NCBI GenBank assembly: GCA_964058845.1
Contig: CAXKVR010000141.1
Span: forward strand, 124,001-188,000
Origin: Carex sylvatica
Lineage: Eukaryota; Streptophyta; Magnoliopsida; Poales; Cyperaceae
Length of the DNA: 64,000 nucleotides
Direction of reading: 5' to 3'
In this document: piece by piece, positions 25,901 through 37,310 of the stretch
Numbering within the stretch: position 1 is the first letter of the stretch
How the letters are laid out: each line of letters starts with the position of its first letter
Translations under genes and position numbers: made by a program
The notes under the pieces: model-generated
Told to the model about the DNA's origin: nothing
Database searches by the model: none
Seen by the model: the letters and a program-made list of their open reading frames with translations, nothing else

Positions 25901-27877
25901 TTATTTTTTTTAGCTAATGATAGCAGATCTAATGCGCAAAATATTATCAAACATCTTTGTCCTTTTAATGATAACCGAGTTTGAACGAATTGAAACTTTT
26001 GTGATAGCAAAACTTGCAATGGAATTTATAGAATTCGAACACAAATCCTACTTCTTGCATTAACACGAGCTACGCTGTCATCAATTCTGAACATTGGGGT
26101 GTGCCTTTTCCAGCGTATTCCACCGTAACGGAAGTACATCTCCTCTGGTTTTACACCAGAAAGAAACAACAGTTATTTTGTTGAACACAAACTTTATATC
26201 TTTCTAGCCAAATACACCTACATGACTGATCCTCTAATTAATTCTAGCACATCTAGCAACCATAAATCTTGTATTGAAGAACAATTAAAACTATATCCAT
26301 TATTATTTGTAATCCAACTCCACAAATTGTACGCTACAGAACCCACAGTGTCTCTCTTTACTTCAATATAAAATAGAAGAATTTTCATTAGATCTAATTT
26401 TATATTTTTGTTTAATCTCTCTCTATATATATATGCGCATGCATCAAATTTGAAGAAAGAACTATGTTCGATTTTTATTCATCATTTGAATTGCAGGTTT
26501 TCAAATCTTGATACTAAAAATATTAATAACAACTATATATGTACATCAGAATTATTACGGCATCTTGGAGTCCCTTAAAACAATACTTAATATCGAAACT
26601 ATAAACAAAATTGACTAAATAATCTGATCAACCAATTATAAATCAAATCAAGTGAACATTAATCCCGTTAAATCATATTAATATAAAATATTTAATTTAT
26701 AACCAATTATCCAAATGATATTTCTGGTCATTTAAATCGGTCAGTTTATTTTGCCATAAGTTGTCAAAACCAAACTTAATATCGAACACCAAACTATCAT
26801 AATATCAACCGAAGCACACTAATTAATCCACATCCAGTAAAACTAATGAAATCATGCATGCCACAGGACTTAGATTATTTTATGAAGAAAGCAAAGAGAC
26901 AAAAAGAATGAATGTAAAACTAAGGGAAGAGAAATGTTTACTTTAGTGGATCTCACAGAGTTATTTTGACAAATAATTTGAAGAGAGGGTATTTTGATAG
27001 ACTTTTTTTTTCAAAGTAGGTCATTTTGTAAAAAAATTCTTTTTGAGAATCACATGACCTGTTATTCCAAATTCATCCCTTTATTTTTTGAAATGCATAA
27101 ATTTAAAAAAACTGTTCTTTTTAGCACAAATCTCAAAACATGTAAAGGGTTGGATTTAGAATAACAAGCTCTGTGATTCTTTGATGTAAATTATGAGTTT
27201 TTTCTAAAAATAATTTTAGGTTAGCTTTTTTGTACTAGTGTAATAATTCTTTTGAAATAACATGTCATATTGAGGGAACTGTCCACTAGAGGGCAGGAAA
27301 ATCCGACCCATAATTGAGTATATCTAATTTCTAATTGACACATAGCATCCACCTTTCAACTCATTGATGAAGATCTTTAATTTACTTAATTGATTATAAA
27401 TGACATTCTTTCCTCTCTTTTCACCTTCTATTCCAAATAAGCTCCGGTACCTTCTCTAACCTCTCAACTGTGATAAGAAAATTTCAAAGCATAAGCAATT
27501 TCTTACCATGAGGATTTCTTGATTCATGAGAATTTCATGGATTGAATCAAGTAGCAAAATATTTTAATATTTCTATGATATTATACTTTAGATAATAGTT
27601 GAATATGAAATTGACATAGTTACATTGGGAATGAAAAAACTTCTTCTGCGCACACATCTCCAAACCTCTGGAGATGTAACCAGACCTATTACAAAACATA
27701 TATAGCAACTAAATGTGTCTTTTCTGACTACAAAAACCTCACACAGCTCAAGTATTACAAAGTCATATCATATGCCTAATCAATTACAACTGAATTAAAG
27801 AAGGTTATAAAAAGAAAAAAAAATAAAAGGTGGAAAATCCAGAAAGACGAAATTAGAACTGAACTCAAGGGAGAGAC
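25901..27877. other. AT-rich intergenic DNA
   Basis: No gene recognised. Around 27,030-27,190 a pair of inverted ~40-bp segments (GAATCACATGACCTGTTATT... / ...AATAACAAGCTCTGTGATTC) suggests a decayed MITE. Nearby at 27,224-27,240 is GCTTTTTTGTACTAGTG, a CACTA-like end with no partner found. Confidence 0.45.
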
Positions 27878-27907
27878 TTAATTTGCATAAGTTAACATCT
27901 GATTAAG

Positions 27908-28575
27908 GTTACCAATATCATTGAAGAAAGTGGCCACCTTTGTGTGATTGCTCAGTGTATTATATATAACACCAAATTTCTGAAGTAACTCCACATTCTT
28001 TTTCTGAATTGATGCGATCATCCAAAAATTTTATGTAAGTGCTAATAATTCAAATGGAGAGTAACTTGGAGTTCTCAAAGGCGAAGAGATTTACTAATGA
28101 GGTCGCTTGCATTGGGTCAATCTTTAGCCAAAGCATCCGCATGATGCCCTTTGAAAATTCAACTTGAAGATCTATACAATAATCACTTTCGAATTTTATA
28201 CCTGTGATATGGTGAAGCTCAGTTGCATTAGATATCTTGCCAAAGTTGATATCTAATGCAACTGAGCTTCACCAGATTGCAGGTATAAAATTCGAAAGTG
28301 AATATTGTATGGGTATTCAAGTTGAATTTTCAAAGGGCATCATAGATGCTTTGGCTAAAGATTGACCCAAGGCAGGCGACCTCATTAGTAAATCTCTTCG
28401 CCTTTGAGAACTCCAAGTCACTCTCCATTTGAATTATTAGCACCTACATAAAATTTTTGGATGATCACATCGATTCAGAAAAAGGATGTGGAGTTACTTC
28501 AGAAATTTGGCATTATCTATAATACATTGAGCAATCACACAAGAGTGGCCACTTTCTTCAATGATATTGGTAACT
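27908..28575. repeat. Near-perfect inverted repeat, ~329-bp arms, 11-bp loop
   Basis: The left arm (27908-28236) and right arm (28248-28575) are reverse complements with only scattered substitutions and small indels. The 11-bp spacer is ttgccaaagtt. The arms are not AT-only MITE sequence: on the minus strand the left arm contains an open stretch ending ...FAFENSKLLSI-stop and a second open stretch starting MIASIQKKNVELLQKFG. The arms therefore look like a duplicated piece of an unidentified gene or pseudogene. A transcript through this would form a long double-stranded RNA, as in young MIRNA genes or siRNA hairpin loci (inference). It lies ~300 bp past the 3' end of the PPR gene. Confidence 0.9.
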
Positions 28576-28898
28576 TTCACACAAAGGTGGCCCCTCTGCA
28601 CTCCCTTCAACAAGATTCAAATCTATTATCTTTCTCATTCCTTCAGAAGTGATGCCATCATATTATAAACTTGGATTTGCTCTCTGACAATTTGGTTTAC
28701 CAGTAAGTAGGAACTCAGCCTTTTGGTTTGTGTGACAGGAGTTGCAGCTTACAACCAAGCGGAGTGAACCTATTACTAAAGATCGATCAAATTATTAAAT
28801 TACATCAAAGTTTTATCGCATTTGCATTGCTCCCCACAGAAACACAAAATCGTGGGCATATCAAAATTACTGTCTTTTCTCTAGTAAAGAAGTTCAAA
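28576..28898. other. Short intergenic / PPR 3' flank
   Basis: No gene recognised. It probably includes the 3' UTR of the minus-strand PPR gene. A small plus ORF (28,461-28,652) is mostly the hairpin's right arm. Confidence 0.4.
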
Positions 28899-30588
28899 CT
28901 ATGAACCCTCTTTTTCATCGCTTTTCTTAAACTGTTCAATTAGTTTCAAAAGACTATAACTCTCAGCATCAGGCCTTGCCCCATACAAAATCATCCTCTC
29001 CAAGAGGTCCGGTTCATAAACCCTTGCCTCAACATAACCCTTCAAAAGTGCATTATACACAAATGTATGCTGACTATATTTTGATTTCTTCAATTCTTCA
29101 AATACCAACTTCACATTCTCCAATTTTCCCAAATGACCGAACATTTCAACAATCATATAGGTGGTTTCTAGCCACGGCATCGATTGCCGCACATTATTGG
29201 CCAAAGTTTCATATTCTCCCAATTTTATTGTCTTTATTGCATTTTTAACCAGACCTGCTTTCAGATAGCCCAGTGTCAGATGGCGGTAAGTAATTGCATT
29301 TGGTTTGCACCTATTTGCGACCATCTCTTTGTAAATCCCAGTTGCCTTTTCTATGATTCCATACCGGCAATAAACTGACAAGATTGAATTGAACTCATTT
29401 GTTTGATTTATCTTTCCAGAGCTTTTAAATTTGGCCCAAATTTCCTCTGCTCTAGAGACCAACCCGATTTTTCCAAAGGCCTCTATTGCTAACATATAAC
29501 TCTTTGGTGTCACAGAAGGAAACTGTTGTACCAACTTCCAAGTTTGATCTAACTCTTTATCCTTGTTAAGGTAGCCATATAACATAACAAGTATATCCAA
29601 TGTAGACCAATTATTTCCTGTCTTTGACCTTTCTATGGTCTCAACATAAGTTTCTGCAGCAGAGTAAAGCCTGGCCATGGCATACGCTTTAGCTAGGATG
29701 CAATAGGTGATCTCATTTGGTTCAACATTGGCACTTTGCATTTCATCATACACCTTTGACAATCCATCTATATCATGGTTTGTAGCATGTATGTTGAGAA
29801 GAATGTTAAAAGTGGAGGTGTGAGGTTTGATACCATCGGCTTTCATTAGTGCAAGAATATGAGGTATGGTTTTTCTACGACTGGGTGCTGAGTGTAGAAG
29901 GATCATCCGGTTATATACAAACGGAGATATAGGTAATAACAGCTCTCTCATTTTTCTCATGTACGCGTAAGAAAGCTTGATTTTGCGTTGATCCAAGCAA
30001 GCCATAACTAGGTTGTTGTACAGTAACTCATTTTGGTATGATTTGGGGACAGTTAGGAAAAGTTTCTCAGCATGAGAAATGCCATGGCATTTACTGGTAA
30101 ATTCGAGAAGGTAGGAGTACTCAAGATCCTTTACCTTGTAAGGTTTCTCTCTGATAACCCATTCCATCACCTATTGTAAAAAAATATTATATTAACAAGT
30201 GAAGGTAAGGTAAATATTGTTGTAAATCGTAAATTAAAATTAAATTTACCTGGAGAGCACGGGAATACATCTGGCGGCGGCGGAGGCGATTTATGGCATG
30301 AAAAATGAGACCACGGTGAACGGAGAAGCCATCGCGCATCCACCCCTGAAAGGCTACCAGTACTGACTCCTTACGTGGCAGTCTCTCCAGCCTACACGTC
30401 AGCGAGTTGGGTCCAAATTCGGATCTGGACGGAGAAGGTTTGGGATCGGACCCGGAATGGTCCCATTGAGACTCCGATTGTGGGTCTGAGGTTGGATTTG
30501 GAGTTGGAGGGCATGAGGCAAGAAAAGATATTTGGTTTTTTGTTGTGGTGATTCTTCGAGCGTTTATCAGTCGTAAAAGGAATCGCAT
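28899..30588 (-). CDS. P-class pentatricopeptide repeat protein, mitochondrial (At1g07590-like)
   Basis: Predicted RNA-binding PPR protein of a plant organelle. There are two exons on the minus strand, 30588-30250 and 30170-28899, joined by a 79-bp GT-AG intron in phase 0. Together they encode 536 aa. The N-terminus MRFLLRLINARR is Arg-rich and lacks acidic residues, as in mitochondrial presequences. After the junction (...YSRALQ/VMEWVIREKPYK) follow about ten 35-aa helical repeats, seen as recurring NELLYNNLVMACL, TSTFNILLNIHA, NEITYCILAKAYA and HTFVYNALLKGY phrases. The end PDAESYSLLKLIEQF is strongly reminiscent of Arabidopsis At1g07590, recalled from memory and not searched. There is no E or DYW editing domain. 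The reading frame is intact. Exact RNA target is unknown. Confidence 0.93.
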
Positions 30589-30599
30589 CTCTCAAGTCT

Positions 30600-31085
30600 C
30601 AACCAACATGTAGAGCACTTGGTGTTGCGTTGGTGTGCATAGGGTTAACAAGGAAGACAATCAATGCCACAAGGGAATTTTTTTCCATTTTAAGAAGCAT
30701 GCTGAGTGCTGACACTTCAAAAAAATTCGCTGTTAATTTTTCTGAGTTAGTTAGAACTAGGGTATTTATGAAGTTCATAAAGTTAGTTCACCATTCTTTG
30801 GTGAGCTCAAGTCTAAATCCATCAAATCAAATCAGCTTCAAATAACAAATTCGAACCGTTAAAATCTATCTACTTCATAAAATTCTTTCGTGAATTTTTA
30901 TATATGTATAGAAAAAATAATAAAGATCATATCTGACGTTTTATTTTGACTTTTAAATTATAAATTATTGTAGGGGGATCTGACCCCTCAAGGCTCCATC
31001 GAGCCAAGGATGAAAATTGAAATTTTTTGGGTAATTGGCAATACAGAACACAGAATCCCAATGCAAGACAACCTTATGCATGTCC
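30600..31085. other. Intergenic / PPR 5' flank
   Basis: Contains the promoter side of the PPR gene. No distinct element is recognised, and the plus ORF at 30,630-30,845 has no family resemblance. Confidence 0.4.
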
Positions 31086-31087
31086 TG

Positions 31088-31266
31088 GAAATGCTATTCT
31101 CTGCGGAGTTTTTTTGTACAGAGCTGTGAGGAGCTTTTAATTTGATCCGTTCGTTTTGATCGGACGGACCAGATCATATTTCAAAAGAACAGCCCCCTCT
31201 ATTATGATCCGTCCGATCGAAAACGCACGGCTCCCTGCACGGAAAAACTCCGCAGAGATAATCTCC
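31088..31266. mobile_element. MITE copy 1 (CTCTGCGGAGTTTTT ends)
   Basis: Left end ATGCTATTCTCTGCGGAGTT and right end AACTCCGCAGAGATAATCTC are imperfect inverse copies. The interior carries CGGACGGACCAGATC and its inverse GATCCGTCCGATCG. A second copy with the same ends and interior order lies at 35,160-35,362. Non-coding. Confidence 0.65.
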
Positions 31267-31781
31267 CTGCCCCTGAGCTCTACTTTGGTTTCCTTGCTGT
31301 CTTTAGGCATTTTTCAGTTTTATTTAGGCTCAGGTGTTTCAGCCATTATGACAGGTGGAGCTGCTTTCGCATCTAGAAATTGCCTCCTGCATGCACTGTG
31401 CTTAATTTGGAAGTCGGCACACTAGCACTTGCTGTACCCTATGATAGGGATAGATAGATCAAATTACAATGCGTGGTCGCTTTCTTGCCATCACTGATAC
31501 TGATTGGAAATAAGGCACTACTGTCTTGGTGCAGCCTAAAGTATCGTCTACCGTCTTCAATTCAAGCTCATATATGATATGACTGAGTGGAAAAAGGCAC
31601 TGTCTCTCTTGTTGCTAAGTATTAATTCTATTTGTATCCAATCCCACCTTCTGTTTATGTTAACTTCTCTCACTATCCACACAGCACTATGCTCCATCTC
31701 TTCTTCCTCGCTCAGTCGAGTATCAAGATAGTAAAATGGAAAACATATATAACAATGCTTTTGATAATTGTCATGATCACA
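31267..31781. other. Intergenic
   Basis: No gene or element recognised. Confidence 0.4.
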
Positions 31782-31789
31782 GCTTAGCT

Positions 31790-32815
31790 CATTGTTGTAA
31801 AATGCAGTTTTCATGCGGTATGCGAAAGATCACCGCATACCGCATATGTGAATTTTTATGCGGTCTTATATATGCGGATTTTAAAATAAAAATTAATAAA
31901 TAATATATATGCAAAACTATAATTTGTGCACATTAGAGGCATATGTAAGATAAGAAATGAAGCATCTAATAAATGATTGATACGATATATATGCATAAAT
32001 ATATGAGAGTTATAATTTCACAGCATAATACAAAATCTGACAACAAATGAATAGTAACAAGTGACTAAATACCTAAATACCAGTATCTCCTCTTTACAAT
32101 ACCAATACCTAAATACCTAAATAATAGTATCTCCTTATTTCAATCAATGATAAATAATGGTACCTAATTTGAATCAATGATGAACCATCCAATCTTACCA
32201 ATTATCTTACACAGTAGCTGTTATTTATTTCAATCAATGATGAACCATTTGATATCATATTTGTTTCAATCAATGAACCATCCAATCTTACATGTATAGC
32301 TATAAAATATATCAATTTCACTAATTACCTACCAGAATCAAGCTTATCAATTTCAGCCTAGCTAGATGGATTGGCAGTGACTAATTTACCAGAATCAAGC
32401 TTATTAAGGTTGATTTAAAAAATGCTTTAGAAGTTGAAAAAGAAAGAAAACACACTCACGTTCGGATTCCTGGTATCGATCAGAACTCATAAGCATCAAG
32501 CCAGCAGCACCGATGGGTGAAGAGGCGGAGGAGAGACGGTCGGTGGAGAGTGGAGGACACGCTGGGATGGGGAGAGAGGCGCTGATGGGTGAAGAGGTGG
32601 AGGAGAGAGGCGATTGGGTTAGGTTATGCGCTGGAGAGAATGTTTATTGGCTCTCCTTATGCGGATTGCGGATCTAATATGCAGAATGCGGATTTTATGC
32701 GGTCGATTAATTTATATGCGGCCGCATATGCAGAACTGCATATTAGACTGAATATTGATTTTCTATGCGGCCGCATATTCGACCGAGGCATCTTAGACCG
32801 CATTTTGTTACACTG
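31790..32815. mobile_element. Non-autonomous hAT-like element, 1026 bp
   Basis: The left end CATTGTTGTAAAATGC and the inverted right end CAGTGTAACAAAATGC form an imperfect TIR. The flanking 8-mers gcttagct (31782-31789) and gtttagct (32816-32823) differ at one base, matching an 8-bp hAT target duplication. Subterminal ATGCGG / CCGCAT motifs are reiterated within ~150 bp of each end, as in hAT binding-site arrays. A GC-richer block at about 32,450-32,640 (GATGGGTGAAGAGG repeated at about 32,512 and 32,585) may be captured host sequence. No transposase is present. Confidence 0.7.
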
Positions 32816-33072
32816 GTTTAGCTAGATGACTGAGTTAACAAGCATAAGAGGAGAAATGCCCTGCTCACTACTTCACAATAGGCTTACTAATTTTAAAAAA
32901 AAGCTAAAGCTTTATAAAGAAAATTATGGCAAGTTTAAACAGTATGAAAACCATTATTGGTTTTTCAACATCCCACCTCCTGCCACATATCAACATTCTC
33001 TGCACCACTTGAAGAAACCAAACCCCTCAACCCAAAGCCAAAAAAAGAGGAAAAATAAATAAAGGAACATTC

Positions 33073-34422
33073 CTACCTATACCTTCTCCTCCTCCGCACA
33101 TGAGTCTCTCCAGCAACTGACGACCCGGCCCCACTCTCCAGTCCATCCCCTTCTCCCCTGCCCTCCCCTCCTGCTTCCATCACTTCCTCCCCTGGCAAGC
33201 CAGAGCCAATCCCCATAACTAACCCCCCAGAAAAGACATCAACATGATTAACAGCATCACTGGTACTGCCACGATTCGACCGAGGCATCTGTCTTAGCCT
33301 GGCAAGCACTGCTTCCAGATCCATCCTCACTCTCTCCACCTCTTGATTCCCAAACCCACGACCCCTAACATCCCTTTCCCGCATCATCAGCTGTCTGGTG
33401 CTATCACTTCTGTGCCCCTTCGGCCTCGGCGGAATCTCCTCCATCCCCACTCCAGGATCTGGATCAGGTGCTGAGCTGGACCCCCCACGCCCAAAAATCG
33501 GTGTCAAGCTACTCTCTGTTACTTCCCCCTTACAAACAGGGCACTCACAAATGCCAAGCAATTGCGTGCGAATCCATCTGTACAAGCACCTCCAACAAAA
33601 CAGATGACCACATGGTGTCACCACTGGTTCAACTGAGGTTTCAAAACATATATTGCACTCAAAATTAGCACCACATTGACATGCCCCTTCGTCATTTTTC
33701 TGCTCAGCACCATTCCCGTTTCCGTTCTTTAGCTTTGCCCTTCTAGAAGCTTCTAGTGCGAGGATGTTGTTCCTTAGTATTTCAGGGCTAGTGTCAGGGT
33801 GAGGGTGAATAAGAACAGTAGACATATTGTTTCTGTTCACTTCCATTAGTCTTTGGAAACGGTATTGTGGGTTCTCCTGCAATCTGTCTCTTGAAGAGAC
33901 ACGGCCGACCTGAGACCCATTTATCACAAAATTAGCCAATGGAATTAGCATAGTTGTGTGTCCTGGTGAATTATCATTCAGAGAGGTTTGGCGAACATCT
34001 GGGCCCCATACAGTACTGTCTCTGTCTCTGTGATGGTTTCGCAAACCGGTTGAGGAGTCATCTGGGCCCCATGCAGTACTGTCTCTGTGATGGTTTCGTA
34101 AACTGGGTGAGGAGTCATCTGGGCCCAGTATCAAACCTATAGTTGAGGTTGATAGGGAATTGGAAGGGCTTGAATTCGGGATTTGTGAAGCTGAATTAGG
34201 GTTTCTGTTGATATTTAAATTGGGGGCCGATGGAAGTACGGGACCAATGCTGGTTGTTGTTAAAGGGTCTGAAGAATCTTCTTCCATGAAAGTGGGTTGA
34301 GTTCGGGAAAGCGGGTTGGTTCCAAGATTGGAATTGCTGTGCCATCTCGCATCTGGGAGCAATGGACACAGATCCAAGTACAGATTTTGGTCTATTTCTT
34401 CTCCGGTCAGTGTTAGGTCCAT
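33073..34422 (-). CDS. RING-HC E3 ubiquitin ligase (MUSE/RMA-related, soluble)
   Basis: Intronless 449-aa coding region. A C3HC4 RING lies at about residues 254-300: CNIC, then CGHLFCWRCLYRW, then CPVCKGEVTESSLTPIFGRG. The RING wording is that of the plant RMA/RNF5-185 group, but there is no C-terminal membrane helix. Instead the tail is basic (RRRRYR) and contains a conserved helix EVERVRMDLEAVLARLRQM and PPRPKGHRSDSTRQ, resembling the Arabidopsis MUSE1/MUSE2-like subfamily, by memory. Expected role: ubiquitin transfer from an E2 to substrates in cytosol or nucleus. The N-terminal ~240 aa are low-complexity and Ser/Asn-rich with an internal duplication of a ~20-aa unit (DDSS-LRNHHRD-WGPD). 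The start codon is the first in frame after the leader-intron acceptor. Confidence 0.9.
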   Translation of the reverse strand: MDLTLTGEEIDQNLYLDLCPLLPDARWHSNSNLGTNPLSRTQPTFMEEDSSDPLTTTSIGPVLPSAPNLNINRNPNSASQIPNSSPSNSLSTSTIGLILGPDDSSPSLRNHHRDSTAWGPDDSSTGLRNHHRDRDSTVWGPDVRQTSLNDNSPGHTTMLIPLANFVINGSQVGRVSSRDRLQENPQYRFQRLMEVNRNNMSTVLIHPHPDTSPEILRNNILALEASRRAKLKNGNGNGAEQKNDEGACQCGANFECNICFETSVEPVVTPCGHLFCWRCLYRWIRTQLLGICECPVCKGEVTESSLTPIFGRGGSSSAPDPDPGVGMEEIPPRPKGHRSDSTRQLMMRERDVRGRGFGNQEVERVRMDLEAVLARLRQMPRSNRGSTSDAVNHVDVFSGGLVMGIGSGLPGEEVMEAGGEGRGEGDGLESGAGSSVAGETHVRRRRRYR

Positions 34423-34430
34423 TGTTGTTT

Positions 34431-34746
34431 CTACACCAGAAAAAACAAAATCAATCCTTTTTATCTTCTTTCTATTATCATCTAAGATTATAACTACAAT
34501 CTTAGCTAAGAAGGGATAATTTGGAGCTGATCTATTAGCGACATAAACAATCGTTTGTCAAATCAAGGGAACCCAATCATTTTTTTTTTTTTTTTTTTCA
34601 GATTTCGCCTCTAATGCACGAAAAATATGGTTAGATTAATAATACGAAATTGATCTCAAATCGAGTTTTCACTTTAATACCCTAAAAAATCAAGAACAAA
34701 GGTCACCAACAGCTATTGGACGATGAAAATAGCAAAAATTACTAAC
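34431..34746 (-). other. Leader (5' UTR) intron of the RING gene
   Basis: On the minus strand, TTTCTGAG|GTTAGT (donor, ending at 34747) and TGGTGTAG|AAACAACAATGG (acceptor, 8 bases before the start codon) bracket a 316-bp T-rich stretch. Leader introns of this kind often raise expression in plants. Transcription probably begins near 34,900-34,980. Confidence 0.6.
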
Positions 34747-35159
34747 CTCAGAAACGATCAATTCGGATTTTTTTGAAAGAAAGAATTGAGCTGACGATCT
34801 TTGTTGGATTATTGATTTAGTTCCTTGATCGGGAACCAAAAAAAAGGCATCGACTTTGTTTGTAATATATTGTAGATGAAAGTAGAAAGAAAGAGAAAAG
34901 GTCGACATACAAACTTACAACACCTCCGCACCTAAATTGGGGATTTCAGAAATTAGCTCCCAACTTCTTCTCCCTTCCCTTGAACTTGAGAGAAGCTCAC
35001 TGGAACGAGATAAAGATTCGGTGGTATTATACTATTCCAAGTAATAAAAGAGATTTCTTTTTTGGGGTTTTAGTGACTTGGTATTCATTCTCTCCTCCTC
35101 GCTTTTTGCGTCTCCCATTAAACAAAAATGAAATAACCTGGTACTTCAAGGGTAACAGA

Positions 35160-35362
35160 GGAATGCTATTCTCTGCGGTGTTTTTTCGTGCGGATCTGTG
35201 ATGAGCTTTTAATCTGATTCGTTCATTTTGATTAGACAGATCAGATTAGATCTAAAAATAACAGTTTCTCTGTTATAATCCGTCTGATAAAAAATAAACG
35301 GACCAGATAAAAAAAACTGCACGACTCCGCACAGAAAAACTCCGCTGCAGAGGATAATCTCT
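35160..35362. mobile_element. MITE copy 2 (CTCTGCGG ends)
   Basis: GAATGCTATTCTCTGCGG at the left and CTCCGCTGCAGAGGATAATC at the right, with the same internal order as 31,088-31,266. It sits a few hundred bases upstream of the RING gene's likely promoter. Confidence 0.65.
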
Positions 35363-36074
35363 CGAGTAATAGAGTGGTAGTAACTTTGGTTCATATAATA
35401 CTCGTGCTGTTATTTATCGGATGCTTGCTGTTATCGGGTCCAATCCATGCCAATCCAAATCAAATATACAACTATGAAAGCAAGATGTACATCTTGTACA
35501 CCACTATATGTTTCATTGTTGTTGGTACGGATTGATTCTCAGAAATTAATTAGTGCTGGTAGACCCGTTTGCTCAGGGGTGGACCCAGTATAGAACCAAG
35601 GGGCAGCCGTCTCCTGAATTTCGAGTTTTTAGTGGTGATCTATTGGTACCGATTGATATTGTTTCTCTCTGAAATTTTTTTTTATCCCTTTTTGAATGTT
35701 TAATTTGTAATTCGAGTTAAATTTAATGTTAAAATTAAAATAATTTTTTTGAATTATGATTGGTAATTAGAATTATAAGAAATTATAAGTGAGAGCATTG
35801 ACAAATATAAGTCAAAATATTTATTTTTTATCGAGTATCTAATTAATTAATAAGTTTAAATTTAATAAATTATTTAAATTCGATTCGATATTTTTTTAAC
35901 CCCTAACGAAAATTGATCCTGAGTCTGTCTTTGCGTTTGCCAATAACACTACAAAGAATTTACATGCTTATATCTGTTCGGATTTTAGTATCGATTTTTT
36001 ACTTGACATGAGTCGAATTTACATTTTTAGTAATAAAATGTCAGCCACTAAATCAACTAGTTAAAAAAAAAAAT
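35363..36074. other. AT-rich intergenic DNA
   Basis: No gene recognised. Confidence 0.45.
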
Positions 36075-37310
36075 ATTTTTGGAAAATATTGACATAGTCA
36101 GGTAAGCACAATTTTATGAATTGGTATTCGTTGTTATTCATAGAAAACAATCAGATTAATAGGAGTGTTAGCATCTCTCGCATGATTAGAGGCGCTATCG
36201 GGTTGGGTAGAATTTGGATACTATTAGATTTGGATTCGTACTCTAAAGATATTCGAGTCTGAATTTCGATTCATATACTTATTAGTTTCACATTGGATCG
36301 GGTCCGAATTTGAGTACTTATCTACCCATAGATATTTCAGTTCCAGTCTTTCGGTTCCGAGTAGATAAATACCCATAACTTATTTGTGAATTATCAGGTC
36401 CGATTTGAATCCAGAGCGGATACATATCACAACTCACAAAAATTTGAAAAACCCTTTACGTTTAAATATAATTATAATTTCTTAAACATCTCACATAAAG
36501 CATCATTATATTTCAAAATAAAGATTATACTATTATTTTTAAATAATACAATATAACATGGTACATAACAAAATAAATAATAACTCTAAATTAATTTGTA
36601 ATATATCTAAATTAAACAATATTATTCTATCAATTTAACATTTACAAGTACATGATTTCAATTACTATTTTGCCAATCGTTCTAACAAATGAGAGCTTCA
36701 AAATTATTGATGCTTCTAAACTTACTCGTTTGCTAAAAGCGAATTCTGAAGCTACTATTGTGATTGAAACATCTAGCAAGTCTTCCAATACTATAGAAAT
36801 GATTCATCACACAATGGTCAATTTACAATTTACAAGTTTTGTTTTTCTTTAACGTGAAAGTTTATTTTTATATTTACTAATATATATTTTTCTATTAAAT
36901 AATTATAAAGAATAGTATTATCATTTTATCGGATATTTATATAGGTATCGGATCGGATACGGTTATGAATCGGATAATTAAATCAAACTCATATCCTACT
37001 CATCACAATCGGTTTTGATTCGGATCCGGATCGGATTTTAAATTAATAATTTTGTAACTGTATTCATAATTTAACCTTTTATATTTTTTAAATCATATCC
37101 TACCCAAATTAATTGTATCCGGGTCGGTTCTAGTTCGGATCCAGATAATCGGATAAAAGTAGCACCTCTACGCATGATATATGCATTGCGTGAAAATTAA
37201 TATTTCTAATTTTATAGAAAGAAGATTAAAATTATTTTAGAGCAAATTTTAAATAAATATCAGATAAAAATCCGTACCCGAGATAAAAGTCCCGCACAAA
37301 TAACGATCAT
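36075..37310. repeat. Dispersed repeat interrupted by a hAT element
   Basis: The two flanks of the 36,187-37,170 element form a repeat. The left flank has GGAAAATATTGACATAGTC, ATTAATAGGAGTGTT; the right flank has GTGAAAATTAATATT, TTTTATAGAAAG, AAATCCGTACCCGAGATAAA. The corresponding sequence appears uninterrupted at 50,838-51,060 (GGAAAGTATAGACATAGTC through AATCCGCACTAGAGATAAA). The family is unclassified. Confidence 0.6.
36187..37170. mobile_element. Non-autonomous hAT element with perfect 8-bp duplication
   Basis: The ends TAGAGGCGCTA and, inverted, TAGAGGTGCTA match at 10 of 11 positions. The identical 8-mer cgcatgat lies immediately outside both ends (36179-36186 and 37171-37178). Subterminal regions are rich in TCGGATCCGG-type and GGATA motifs, typical of RICESLEEPER/Ac-like hATs. 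The centre is AT-rich; a 66-aa open frame (36,652-36,852) shows no transposase motif. Confidence 0.85.

Noticed and set aside
27224..27240. CACTA-like transposon end (inverted CACTAGTACAAAAAAGC)
   Set aside because: No matching opposite end or 3-bp duplication found within the window; a single 17-bp motif is insufficient.
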